From Butyricicoccus pullicaecorum (GTDB lineage: Bacteria > Bacillota > Clostridia > Oscillospirales > Butyricicoccaceae), in the NCBI GenBank assembly GCA_018366035.1, contig JAGZIW010000011.1, forward strand, positions 7,310 through 71,309: DNA of 64,000 nt, read 5' to 3'. Below the pieces are notes generated by a model. It worked only from the letters and a program-made list of their open reading frames with translations, had not been told where the DNA came from and ran no database searches. The position numbers were made by a program, and so were the translations under genes. Position 1 is the stretch's first letter, and every line of letters begins with the position of its first letter. This document shows, piece by piece, positions 24,502-31,506 of this stretch.

Positions 24502-25779
24502 TTACTGAATCATAGACAGCAGGAACTGTCCCAAAATCTGTGAGAAACTTTGGGGCTCCAAACTGCCTGTTTCCTGCTGCACTTGTGTATCCGCTGCATA
24601 CCATGCAGTCAAACGATCCGCCAGACCAGAAACCGCAGGAATAGAACCATATCTAAAAAAGACACAGCCACTTACATTTTGCTTATCCTTTAAGTAATCC
24701 ATGCTGGCAAATAATGGGTCTGTGGTTTTCCATACGCCTACCGGATCATCTGCACAGCGATATGCGCCCATTCCAATATAAAGCTTTACATCTTTTCCCT
24801 TGACTGCCTGATCCCACCAGTCCCCCAAGGTTGCAAAGTCTGCCAATTTATGTCCAATTTCCCAATAAATTTGTGGAATGATATAGTCTACCAGACCATT
24901 TTCAATCCAGTACAAGCTGTCAGCATAATTACTCGCATAATGCTCACTGCCATTCGTGTTGGAACCGCGCGGGTCGGTAGATTGATTTGCCCAAATACCC
25001 GATGGGCTGATCCCAAACTCGATTTCTTTGTTGACCTGATGCAGCTCCGTATCCAACTGACGTATCAGCTGATTGACGTTATCTCGGCGCCAGTCTGCAA
25101 TATCAGAAAACCCTTTTCCATAGGTTTCATAGGTTTTGCTGTCCGGAAAATCCTTCCCCGGATAAAAATAGTCGTCCATGTGCAGTCCATCAATATCATA
25201 ATTTTGTGCGATTTCTACTGCGCCCTGTACAACCAAATCCCGCACCTCCGGCAAGCCGGGGTCAAAATAGTAATTGCCATCTGTATATTGAACAGTCCAT
25301 TCCGGATTCTTCTTTGCCGGATGTGTGCTCACGAGACTGTCCCATTCCGCCTGCTTGCCTTTGGTGATTCGATAGGGGTTGATCCACGCATGCAGTTCCA
25401 GACCGCGCTTATGCGCTGCCTCAACCCAATACGCAAGCGGATCAAAACCATTTGCCGGCTGTGTTCCCTGCTTTCCGGTCAAATACCTGCTCCAAGGAAA
25501 AACTTCTGACGGATAAAGTGCATCTGAGGACGGGCGCACCTGTAAAAACACGGCATTCAATCCCCACTTCACACAATTATCCAAAATCTCATCTGCCTGT
25601 GCCTTCAGGATATCCGGATCAGTTGTTGGTTTCTTTGGATAATCTAAATTATACACCGAGGATACCCAGACACCACGCATCTCCTCAGAAGCCTTGGGTG
25701 TCTGTGCTGCCATAGCAGTCAATGAAAAACAGACTGTACAAGCCAATATCAATGCAATCACGCGAAAAACTCGTTTCAT
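24502..25779 (-). CDS. GHL10 family putative glycoside hydrolase (YngK-like), secreted
   Basis: A 425-residue exported protein. A signal peptide spans residues 1-24 (VIALILACTVCFSLTAMAA). The rest is a GHL10 (DUF187) TIM barrel: EMRGVWVSSVYNLDYP, WGLNAVFLQVRPSSDALYPS, LHAWINPYRIT, DGLHMDDYFYPG and FGISPSGIW. The Asp pair in HMDDY is a likely active-site feature. YngK-like proteins are thought to act on cell-surface glycans. AAAGGAGG precedes the ATG. First gene of an operon with the thioesterase, MNT-like and HEPN genes. Confidence 0.9.
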   Translation of the reverse strand: MKRVFRVIALILACTVCFSLTAMAAQTPKASEEMRGVWVSSVYNLDYPKKPTTDPDILKAQADEILDNCVKWGLNAVFLQVRPSSDALYPSEVFPWSRYLTGKQGTQPANGFDPLAYWVEAAHKRGLELHAWINPYRITKGKQAEWDSLVSTHPAKKNPEWTVQYTDGNYYFDPGLPEVRDLVVQGAVEIAQNYDIDGLHMDDYFYPGKDFPDSKTYETYGKGFSDIADWRRDNVNQLIRQLDTELHQVNKEIEFGISPSGIWANQSTDPRGSNTNGSEHYASNYADSLYWIENGLVDYIIPQIYWEIGHKLADFATLGDWWDQAVKGKDVKLYIGMGAYRCADDPVGVWKTTDPLFASMDYLKDKQNVSGCVFFRYGSIPAVSGLADRLTAWYAADTQVQQETGSLEPQSFSQILGQFLLSMIQ

Positions 25780-25880
25780 AAATCCTCCTTTGATGCTAAA
25801 AATCCCAGAACCATTCTTTCATGAATCGAAATTCCAGAATTTGGTGTGTAAAACCCCACACACCGTTCTCTTTTCTTATT

Positions 25881-25909
25881 ATCGTATCATTGTTCCCGTT
25901 CTTTGGCAA
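25881..25909 (-). promoter_or_regulatory. Promoter of the GHL10/thioesterase/HEPN operon
   Basis: Reverse-strand TTGCCA (25909-25904), 17-nt spacer, TACGAT (25886-25881). The leader contains a hairpin GGTGTGT/ACACACC. It is back to back with the pdxK promoter. Confidence 0.6.
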
Positions 25910-25916
25910 GAGGGGC

Positions 25917-25945
25917 TTGACGTGGCTTATAAAAAATCGTATGCT
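25917..25945 (+). promoter_or_regulatory. Promoter of pdxK-like gene
   Basis: TTGACG at 25917-25922, 17-nt spacer, TATGCT at 25940-25945, 36 nt before the ATG. Confidence 0.65.
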
Positions 25946-25981
25946 GAGAGCAGGACAATTCATGAGAAGGGATATAAAACC

Positions 25982-26815
25982 ATGGAGCAAAAAAAAGCAT
26001 TGGTACTTCAGGATCTCTCCTGTACAGGACGCGCTGGACTGACACAGGTCATGTGCGCACTGTCTGCAATGGGGCACCAGTGTGTTCCTCTGCCTACCGC
26101 GGTATATTCGGGTCATGCAGGCATTACCGGCTTTGCAGCCGAGGATCTCACCCAATGGCTGCAACGCGCACTTGCGCATTACACAGCCCTTGACCTTCGG
26201 TTTGATGCCATACAAAGCGGATTTCTCAATACACCAGAACAGGTTGCGTGCGTGCTGCTTGCCTGTGCGCGAAAAAAGCCAGACGGTATTTTTCTGGTAG
26301 ACCCTGTGATGGGAGATAACGGAAAGCTATATAAAATATGTACCCCTGCGCTCGTGCAGGAAATTCAGCGGCTGTGTGAGGCGGCGGATTTTATCACGCC
26401 CAACGTAACCGAAGCTGCTGTACTGCTGGGCTATACCCCTGATACCCTTCCGGACAATCTGGAAGATGCAAAAGACTGGGTGCACCGTCTATGCCGCCGC
26501 TACGCGACACGCACTGTGCTTACCGGTCTCGGCGGTACAGACACCATCTGTACCCTTTGTGGACAGGAGGGGAAAGTCACAACCATAGAAACACCCCGTA
26601 TCGGCGCATACTATCCCGGAACTGGAGATTTATTCGCAGCCGTTCTTTTGGGCGGACTGCTGAAAGGAAATTCCATGGAGCACGCGGCACAAGCTGCTGC
26701 TGATTTCGTCTGTGCATGTATATCAGAAACCTACGCACAGCGGACCGATCCCAAATGGGGTGTCCTGCTAGAACCACAACTTTGGAGGTTAACCCATGAC
26801 AAACGATTTGACTGA
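25982..26815 (+). CDS. pdxK: Pyridoxine/pyridoxal kinase family protein
   Basis: A 277-residue ribokinase-fold kinase. It has LVLQDLSCTGRAGLT at the start, the substrate-side AVYSGHAG, VDPVMGDNGKLYK near 115, TPNVTEAAVLLG, and the ATP/anion-hole motif YYPGTGDLFAAVLLGGLL with the catalytic Asp. This is the PdxK/PdxY pattern, phosphorylating vitamin B6 vitamers. GAAGGGA precedes the ATG; the open frame further upstream overlaps the divergent gene and is not used. It overlaps the next gene by 20 nt. Confidence 0.9.
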   Translation: MEQKKALVLQDLSCTGRAGLTQVMCALSAMGHQCVPLPTAVYSGHAGITGFAAEDLTQWLQRALAHYTALDLRFDAIQSGFLNTPEQVACVLLACARKKPDGIFLVDPVMGDNGKLYKICTPALVQEIQRLCEAADFITPNVTEAAVLLGYTPDTLPDNLEDAKDWVHRLCRRYATRTVLTGLGGTDTICTLCGQEGKVTTIETPRIGAYYPGTGDLFAAVLLGGLLKGNSMEHAAQAAADFVCACISETYAQRTDPKWGVLLEPQLWRLTHDKRFD

Positions 26816-27254
26816 AATTGTCACATATTATAAGCAAAATGGTGCACCAAGCGATCAAAGTGCTCTGCTTGCCTGTCTGCGGGAAGCGCAGGAGGCTTGC
26901 GGCGGTATGCTCGACGCACAAGCTCAGCAGGAAATTGCTTCGCTGCTTGGTGTAAAACCCAATTACCTGCAAGCCATTGCAAAACGCATTTCTGACCTCA
27001 AGCTGTCCGGTGCTGCACATACGCTGACTGTATGCACAGGTGCCAATTGCTCCCGCCGCGGCGCGGAACTCCGACGCTATTTAGAAAATGAACTTGGTGT
27101 CCAAAATGGCAAGCCGTTCTTAAATGGTCGGTGGTTATATCGAACAGCCGGCTGTCAGCGAGCTTGCCGTACCTCTCCCAATGTTCGTATTGATGGGCAG
27201 CTTGTGACCGGTATGACACTGGAAACACTCAAAAAGCGGCTATTCGAATCTTAG
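26796..27254 (+). CDS. NuoE-like [2Fe-2S] thioredoxin-fold protein
   Basis: A 152-residue protein of the NuoE/HndA/FdhB 24-kDa family. After a helical N-domain (GGMLDAQAQQEIASLLGV) come the [2Fe-2S] ligands: CTGANC near 78-83 and CQRAC near 121-125, the CX4C...CX3C pattern. Such subunits pass electrons in NADH dehydrogenases and electron-bifurcating hydrogenases. Here it stands alone after a vitamin B6 kinase gene, with no NuoF-like partner in the window, so its redox partner is unknown. GGAGG is 9 nt before the ATG, inside the upstream gene. Confidence 0.88.
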   Translation: MTNDLTEIVTYYKQNGAPSDQSALLACLREAQEACGGMLDAQAQQEIASLLGVKPNYLQAIAKRISDLKLSGAAHTLTVCTGANCSRRGAELRRYLENELGVQNGKPFLNGRWLYRTAGCQRACRTSPNVRIDGQLVTGMTLETLKKRLFES

Positions 27255-27261
27255 TCCTGTC

Positions 27262-27292
27262 AAAGCTCCGGTTGTTATGGCCGGAGCTTTTT
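27262..27292 (+). terminator. Terminator of pdxK and NuoE-like genes
   Basis: Stem AAAGCTCCGG/CCGGAGCTTT with a 9-nt loop and T tract. Confidence 0.9.
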
Positions 27293-27317
27293 ATTTTATA
27301 ATTTTTTATATTTTTCA

Positions 27318-27346
27318 TTGACATTCTGTCTAATAGCTGATATAAT
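27318..27346 (+). promoter_or_regulatory. Promoter of tRNA-Gly copy 2
   Basis: TTGACA at 27318-27323, 17-nt spacer, TATAAT at 27341-27346: perfect consensus. Confidence 0.95.
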
Positions 27347-27373
27347 AAATATCGTTCCAGCCAGACAAGACAT

Positions 27374-27449
27374 GCGGATGTAGCTCATCTGGTAGAGCGC
27401 CACCTTGCCAAGGTGGAGGTAGCGAGTTCGAGCCTCGTCATCCGCTCCA
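27374..27449 (+). tRNA. tRNA-Gly (GCC), copy 2
   Basis: Identical over 76 nt to the gene at 605-680. Anticodon GCC at 27407-27409, CCA encoded. A single-gene transcript with its own promoter and terminator. Confidence 0.97.
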
Positions 27450-27455
27450 AGAAAC

Positions 27456-27490
27456 AAAAAGCACACTTTAAAAAGTGTGCTTTTTGTTTT
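27456..27490 (+). terminator. Terminator of tRNA-Gly copy 2
   Basis: AAAAAGCACACTT and AAGTGTGCTTTTT pair around TAAA, ending in T residues. Confidence 0.9.
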
Positions 27491-27562
27491 TCCTCTTATC
27501 TTTACCCTTTATTTGATTATTTCCGCATTGATATTTTTTCGCACACTGGATATAATCGAAAT

Positions 27563-27592
27563 AAAAAAAGACCCTTATAAGGGTCTTTTTTT
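27563..27592. terminator. Terminator of the reverse-strand tRNA cluster
   Basis: AAAAAAAGACCCTT and AAGGGTCTTTTTTT form a near-perfect palindrome, active in both directions. It ends the tRNA cluster 3 nt after tRNA-Val. Confidence 0.9.
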
Positions 27593-27594
27593 AT

Positions 27595-27670
27595 TGGTGG
27601 AAGTTACAGGGCTCGAACCTGTGACCCTCTGCTTGTAAGGCAGATGCTCTCCCAGCTGAGCTAAACTTCC
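27595..27670 (-). tRNA. tRNA-Val (TAC)
   Basis: 76-nt cloverleaf with CCA. Acceptor GGAAGTT/AACTTCC, anticodon TAC at 27637-27635. Last of six tRNAs on this strand. Confidence 0.97.
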
Positions 27671-27731
27671 AAGGAGATCATATTCAATACTTGAAATAAT
27701 TCAAGATATAGAATCCACAAAAATAAATAGC

Positions 27732-27863
27732 GGCTCATCGGGGATTCGCTTTTCCTGTGGGAAAAGCCACGGCGGTTACAGCCATGCCACTGGCATGTTG
27801 CCAAGAGCCGCCTTTCGAATCCCTTGCGGCGATTGTTGAGAATGGTGGCTCATCGGGGATTCG
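27732..27863 (-). repeat. tRNA-associated mini-element, copy B (at tRNA-Lys)
   Basis: The 3' part of tRNA-Lys (27847-27863, T-arm and acceptor) is repeated as a perfect 17-bp direct repeat at 27732-27748, downstream in the transcript. The core between (27749-27815, 67 bp) has a hairpin CTTTTCC/GGAAAAG and a stem GGCGG/CCGCC enclosing ATGCC/GGCAT. The core is closed by CGAATCCC at 27816-27823, an inverted copy of the tRNA-Lys T-arm, which pairs with GGGATTCG at 27741-27748. The core matches copy C (27944-28009) at about nine of every ten positions. About 20 bp (27824-27842) separate the inverted copy from the tRNA. Confidence 0.8.
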
Positions 27864-27918
27864 AACCCCGGACACCCTGCTTAAAAGGCAGGTGCTCTGC
27901 CAACTGAGCTAATGAACC
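27843..27918 (-). tRNA. tRNA-Lys (TTT)
   Basis: 76-nt cloverleaf with CCA. Acceptor GGTTCAT/ATGAGCC, anticodon TTT at 27885-27883. Its 3' end is the target of mini-element copy B. Confidence 0.97.
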
Positions 27919-27925
27919 ATATTGA

Positions 27926-28054
27926 CTGGGACGGCTGGACTCGCTTTTCCTGCGGGAAAAGCCACGGCGGTTGCAACATGCCACCGGCATATTGCTAAGA
28001 GCCGCCTTTCGAGTAATGTCACCCATAAGAAAATGGCTGGGACGGCTGGACTCG
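27926..28054 (-). repeat. tRNA-associated mini-element, copy C (at tRNA-Gln)
   Basis: The 3' part of tRNA-Gln (28037-28054) recurs as a perfect 18-bp direct repeat at 27926-27943. The core (27944-28009, 66 bp) is nearly the same as copy B. It is closed by ACTCG (27939-27943) pairing with CGAGT (28010-28014), an inverted copy of the tRNA-Gln T-arm. Copies B and C thus share the core but have different closing stems that match their own tRNAs. About 20 bp (28015-28033) separate it from the tRNA end. Confidence 0.8.
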
Positions 28055-28108
28055 AACCAGCGAGTGGAGGAGTCAAAGTCCTCTGCCTTACCGCTTGGCT
28101 ACGCCCCA
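28034..28108 (-). tRNA. tRNA-Gln (TTG)
   Basis: 75-nt cloverleaf with CCA. Acceptor TGGGGCG/CGTCCCA, starting with U1 as usual for tRNA-Gln; anticodon TTG at 28076-28074. Target of mini-element copy C. Confidence 0.96.
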
Positions 28109-28136
28109 ATATAAAACGGGCGTTTGCCCTTTTAAG

Positions 28137-28167
28137 GACAATGCACCTTTAAGTTGTGTGCATTGTC
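28137..28167. repeat. Perfect 10-bp inverted repeat in the tRNA-Gln/tRNA-His spacer
   Basis: GACAATGCAC (28137-28146) and GTGCATTGTC (28158-28167) with an 11-nt loop. There is no T tract after it on the tRNA strand, so it is more likely an RNA-processing hairpin than a terminator. Confidence 0.6.
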
Positions 28168-28178
28168 AAGGGTTAAAA

Positions 28179-28256
28179 TGGGGTGAGTAATGGGATTCGA
28201 ACCCACGGCCTTCAGAGCCACAATCTGACGCTCTAACCAACTGAGCTATACCCACC
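28179..28256 (-). tRNA. tRNA-His (GTG)
   Basis: Cloverleaf with the extra 5' G (position -1 at 28256) opposite discriminator C, unique to tRNA-His. Anticodon GTG at 28221-28219, CCA encoded. Confidence 0.97.
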
Positions 28257-28293
28257 ATATCAAATTTATTGAATACCACTTTTCATAAAAAAG

Positions 28294-28370
28294 TGGCACG
28301 CCAGGAGGGATTCGAACCCCCGGCCTACTGCTTAGAAGGCAGTTGCTCTATCCGACTGAGCTACTGGCGC
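28294..28370 (-). tRNA. tRNA-Arg (TCT)
   Basis: 77-nt cloverleaf with CCA. Acceptor GCGCCAG/CTGGCGT (one G-T pair), anticodon TCT at 28336-28334. A hairpin CCACTTTT/AAAAGTGG lies in the spacer after it. Confidence 0.97.
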
Positions 28371-28415
28371 ATAGGTTTTCCCAACTGGGTATAAGTCAAA
28401 GTGTCCAAAAATTAT

Positions 28416-28489
28416 TGGAGCGGGTGATGGGAATCGAACCCACGTGTTCAGCTTGGAAGGCTGACATTCTACCATTGAACTACACCCGC
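28416..28489 (-). tRNA. tRNA-Gly (TCC)
   Basis: 74-nt cloverleaf with CCA. Acceptor GCGGGTG/CACCCGC, anticodon TCC at 28457-28455. First gene of the reverse-strand cluster; a different isoacceptor from the two GCC copies. Confidence 0.97.
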
Positions 28490-28509
28490 GTATCACCTGA
28501 GACTATTAT

Positions 28510-28538
28510 AGTTTACCAGCTTGGAGCCATAATGTCAA
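28510..28538 (-). promoter_or_regulatory. Promoter of the reverse-strand tRNA cluster
   Basis: Reverse-strand TTGACA (28538-28533), 17-nt spacer, TAAACT (28515-28510). A TATAAT five bases further on overlaps the likely start. Confidence 0.75.
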
Positions 28539-28548
28539 GCATTTTTTC

Positions 28549-28582
28549 AAAAAGTTCCTGCCCGAAAAATTCGGGCAGGAAT
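28549..28582 (-). terminator. Terminator of the ClpE-like gene
   Basis: Reverse-strand stem TTCCTGCCCGAA/TTCGGGCAGGAA (12 bp) followed by CTTTTTG. Confidence 0.92.
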
Positions 28583-28593
28583 CAGTCCTCCAA

Positions 28594-30903
28594 TTAAATG
28601 GTTTCTATCCGTATCTCATGCTCGTCTGCTGTCACATGAGCGCCTGTCAACGGGTGGTCACATGCCTCAATGATTTCAGCTGCCAGACCATTTTCCACTT
28701 CTTTCTCCAACAAACGGCGTAGATTACGTGCACCATATTTCACAGAGAATGCTTTCTTCGTCAGATACTGCACCAGAGTGTCGTCCCATGTCAGGCGAAT
28801 ACCACGTGTCTCCACCGACTCAGCCAGCTGACCAAGCAGAATCTCGCAAATCTTTGAAAAATCCTCCTCAGTGAGCTGATTGAATGCAATGATTTCGTCA
28901 ATGCGGTTCAGAAACTCCGGACGCATGATTTCTTCGAGCGCCTTGATTGCGCGTTCCTTGCCCAAGTCGCTGACGGTGCCGCCAAAGCCTACCGATGCGG
29001 TCTTATTCTGAGAACCTGCATTCGAGGTCATCACAATGACTGTATTTTCAAAATTAACCTGTCTGCCATGTGCATCAGTAATATGTCCATCGTCCAAGAT
29101 TTGCAGCAGAATATTCAAGATATCCGGATGCGCTTTTTCGATTTCATCAAGCAGAATGACAGAATATGGACGGCGCCGAATCTTCTCTGTCAGCTGTCCA
29201 GCCTCATCATAACCCACATAGCCCGGGGGAGAGCCAATCAGACGGGAAACCGCATGCTTTTCCATATACTCCGACATATCCAGACGGATCAGCGCTTCCG
29301 GTGCGTCAAACAGATCCTGTGCAAGTACCTTGACCAGCTCAGTTTTACCGACGCCCGTGGGACCCACGAACAAAAAGGAAACCGGCTTACGCTTGGGAGA
29401 GATCCCTGCACGGGAACGACGGATCGCCGTACAGATTGCATCGATCGCTTCGTTTTGCCCAATCACTCTCTGCTTGATCCGCTCCTCCATTCCCTTTAGT
29501 CGGGACAGCTCCTGCGCCTGTACACGCGAAGCCGGAATTCCAGTCCACAGCTCAATGACTCCGGCAAGATGCTCCAGATCCAGCTGTGGTGTTGGCTTGC
29601 CCTGCAATTCATCTAAGCGGCTTTGGATTTGCAGTTCACGTGAGCGCAGACCTGCCATCTGCTCATAGGTCTTTTCGTCCTGTGTCTCTTGCAGCAAATC
29701 GTCCTGCTTTTTGCTGATGGTTTCGAGTTCATCTTTGAGCGCAGGCATTTCGCTGATTGCCGGTTCTTCCAGATTCAGACGTGAACAAGCCTCATCGATG
29801 AGATCGATTGCCTTATCGGGCAGATAGCGGTCGGTAATATACCGCTCTGACAGGCTTGCTGCCATGCGGCAGGTTTCGTCTGGAATAGTGACTCCATGGA
29901 AGTTTTCGTAATAAGAGCGAATCCCCAGAAGCATTTCCACAGTCTGCTCAATAGATGGTTCGTTTATGGTCACAGGCTGGAAACGACGTTCAAGCGCTGC
30001 ATCTTTTTCAATATATTTCCGATATTCCGCAAATGTTGTAGCACCAATGACCTGAATCTCTCCACGGGACAGCGCAGGCTTCAGGATATTTGCCGCATTC
30101 ATTGCACCCTCTGAATCTCCGGCACCCACAATCGTGTGTACCTCATCGATCACCAGAATGATATTGCCGAGCTTCTTAACCTCATTGACAAGCCCCTTCA
30201 CGCGGCTTTCAAACTGACCGCGGAACTGTGTTCCTGCAACCAATGCGGTCAAATCCAACAGGTGCACTTCTTTGTCTCGCAGCTTATATGGCACATTTCC
30301 TGCCGCAATGCGAATGGCAAGCCCCTCTGCAACCGCAGTTTTTCCGACACCCGGCTCACCGATGAGACACGGATTATTTTTCTGTCGGCGATTCAAAATC
30401 TGGATCACACGGTCGGTTTCCTGTTCGCGCCCAATGATGCGATCCAATCTGCCATCGTGTGCCTTTGCTGTGAGGTCATCACAGTACATATCGAGATATT
30501 TTCTCTTTTTCTTATCCTTTTCTTTTTTGCGCGCTGATGCATCATTTTTCTTTTCGCCTCGGAAAAAGGGGAACGGAAAAGCCTCGTCCGACTCTCCATT
30601 GCCACTGTCCTCCTCGCCTTCATCTTCCATATCCTCTACATCTTCATCTTCCATATCAGGTCCCGCCAATATCAAGTCATTGAGATCCTCCAAAGAATTG
30701 ATTTCTGAGGATAACATTTCAAGTGCTTCGTCATTGAGCCCCATCTGATCCATCATTTGGTCCAGTGGTTTGATGCCAAGCGTGCGTGCACATTTGAGAC
30801 ACAAGCCTTCCTGTGTCGTATTGTCTGCATGATTCGGGTCCATCTTCGTGATGAATATAACCGCCACGTTTTTGCCGCAGCGAGAACACATGGGCATTTG
30901 CAT
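28594..30903 (-). CDS. clpE: Clp ATPase with N-terminal zinc finger (ClpE-like)
   Basis: A 769-residue class-I Clp/Hsp100 unfoldase. In place of the usual Clp_N repeats it has a zinc finger, Cys6-Cys9 and Cys35-Cys38, as in ClpE and McsA. Then comes a strongly acidic, disordered stretch (about 80-106) and a Lys-rich stretch (about 120-135). The first AAA module has Walker A GEPGVGKT, the second GPTGVGKT, plus SPPGYVGYDEAGQLTE and the Walker B LLDEIEKAHPD. It feeds damaged proteins to ClpP. The start ATG follows GGAGAG. It is 12 nt downstream of the cvpA-like gene. No ctsR or mcsB is nearby. Confidence 0.9.
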   Translation of the reverse strand: MQMPMCSRCGKNVAVIFITKMDPNHADNTTQEGLCLKCARTLGIKPLDQMMDQMGLNDEALEMLSSEINSLEDLNDLILAGPDMEDEDVEDMEDEGEEDSGNGESDEAFPFPFFRGEKKNDASARKKEKDKKKRKYLDMYCDDLTAKAHDGRLDRIIGREQETDRVIQILNRRQKNNPCLIGEPGVGKTAVAEGLAIRIAAGNVPYKLRDKEVHLLDLTALVAGTQFRGQFESRVKGLVNEVKKLGNIILVIDEVHTIVGAGDSEGAMNAANILKPALSRGEIQVIGATTFAEYRKYIEKDAALERRFQPVTINEPSIEQTVEMLLGIRSYYENFHGVTIPDETCRMAASLSERYITDRYLPDKAIDLIDEACSRLNLEEPAISEMPALKDELETISKKQDDLLQETQDEKTYEQMAGLRSRELQIQSRLDELQGKPTPQLDLEHLAGVIELWTGIPASRVQAQELSRLKGMEERIKQRVIGQNEAIDAICTAIRRSRAGISPKRKPVSFLFVGPTGVGKTELVKVLAQDLFDAPEALIRLDMSEYMEKHAVSRLIGSPPGYVGYDEAGQLTEKIRRRPYSVILLDEIEKAHPDILNILLQILDDGHITDAHGRQVNFENTVIVMTSNAGSQNKTASVGFGGTVSDLGKERAIKALEEIMRPEFLNRIDEIIAFNQLTEEDFSKICEILLGQLAESVETRGIRLTWDDTLVQYLTKKAFSVKYGARNLRRLLEKEVENGLAAEIIEACDHPLTGAHVTADEHEIRIETI

Positions 30904-30915
30904 GGTAAACTCTCC

Positions 30916-31506
30916 TTATAAAATGGGAAAATATGTGAGCAAGCCGTTCAAGATCCTAGTTTGCTCAATGCGGCTGGGACTAAGCCAGCCAATGGTTGTA
31001 AAAACTTCCGGACGCAGCAGATGTACAAGCCAAAGCGCAAGCACAATCAACAAAAATCCGCCCACAAGCCCAATTGCAGCACCAGCCAATCGATTCAGCG
31101 CACCAAGCGGCGGGAATCGTGTCAGCAAATGCAGACTGTGTGCAATCAAAGAAAGCACAACAGACAGCAGCATCAAGCATAGAACCATGAGTATGAGATA
31201 GGCAAGCCCCTCTGCCATGGAGGCCGCAGCCTGTACAGCGGTTTCCTGCACCCCGTCCAATCCTTGTATGACCTCGGATTCAAACAGCTTTTCTGTAATC
31301 GGCTTTACCATTGTGCGTGCCAGCATGGGTGCACCCATGCCTGCAAGCCAATTTGCACCCAGCACAACAGCAAGCCTGCCAAAAAGTCCAATGATCGTGC
31401 CTGTTAGTCCACGCCGTGCCCCACTTGCCACACTGAACAGCAAAAACAGCACAATGAGCAAATCGGGAAGGTTTAACAGGCTATTGTTATCTTGTATGGC
31501 TATCAT
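30916..31506 (-). CDS. CvpA family membrane protein
   Basis: A 196-residue protein with four hydrophobic segments. It has the CvpA pattern: LPDLLIVLFLLFSVASGARRGLTGTIIGL at the N-terminus (region), RLAVVLGANWLA, and NRLAGAAIGLVGGFLLI in the third segment. CvpA is linked to colicin V production and to envelope homeostasis in other bacteria; its role in Firmicutes is not settled. The ATG follows GGAGGG and overlaps the end of the DUF5711 gene by 20 nt, which points to coupling. Six codons further upstream there is another ATG without a site. Confidence 0.8.
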   Translation of the reverse strand: MIAIQDNNSLLNLPDLLIVLFLLFSVASGARRGLTGTIIGLFGRLAVVLGANWLAGMGAPMLARTMVKPITEKLFESEVIQGLDGVQETAVQAAASMAEGLAYLILMVLCLMLLSVVLSLIAHSLHLLTRFPPLGALNRLAGAAIGLVGGFLLIVLALWLVHLLRPEVFTTIGWLSPSRIEQTRILNGLLTYFPIL

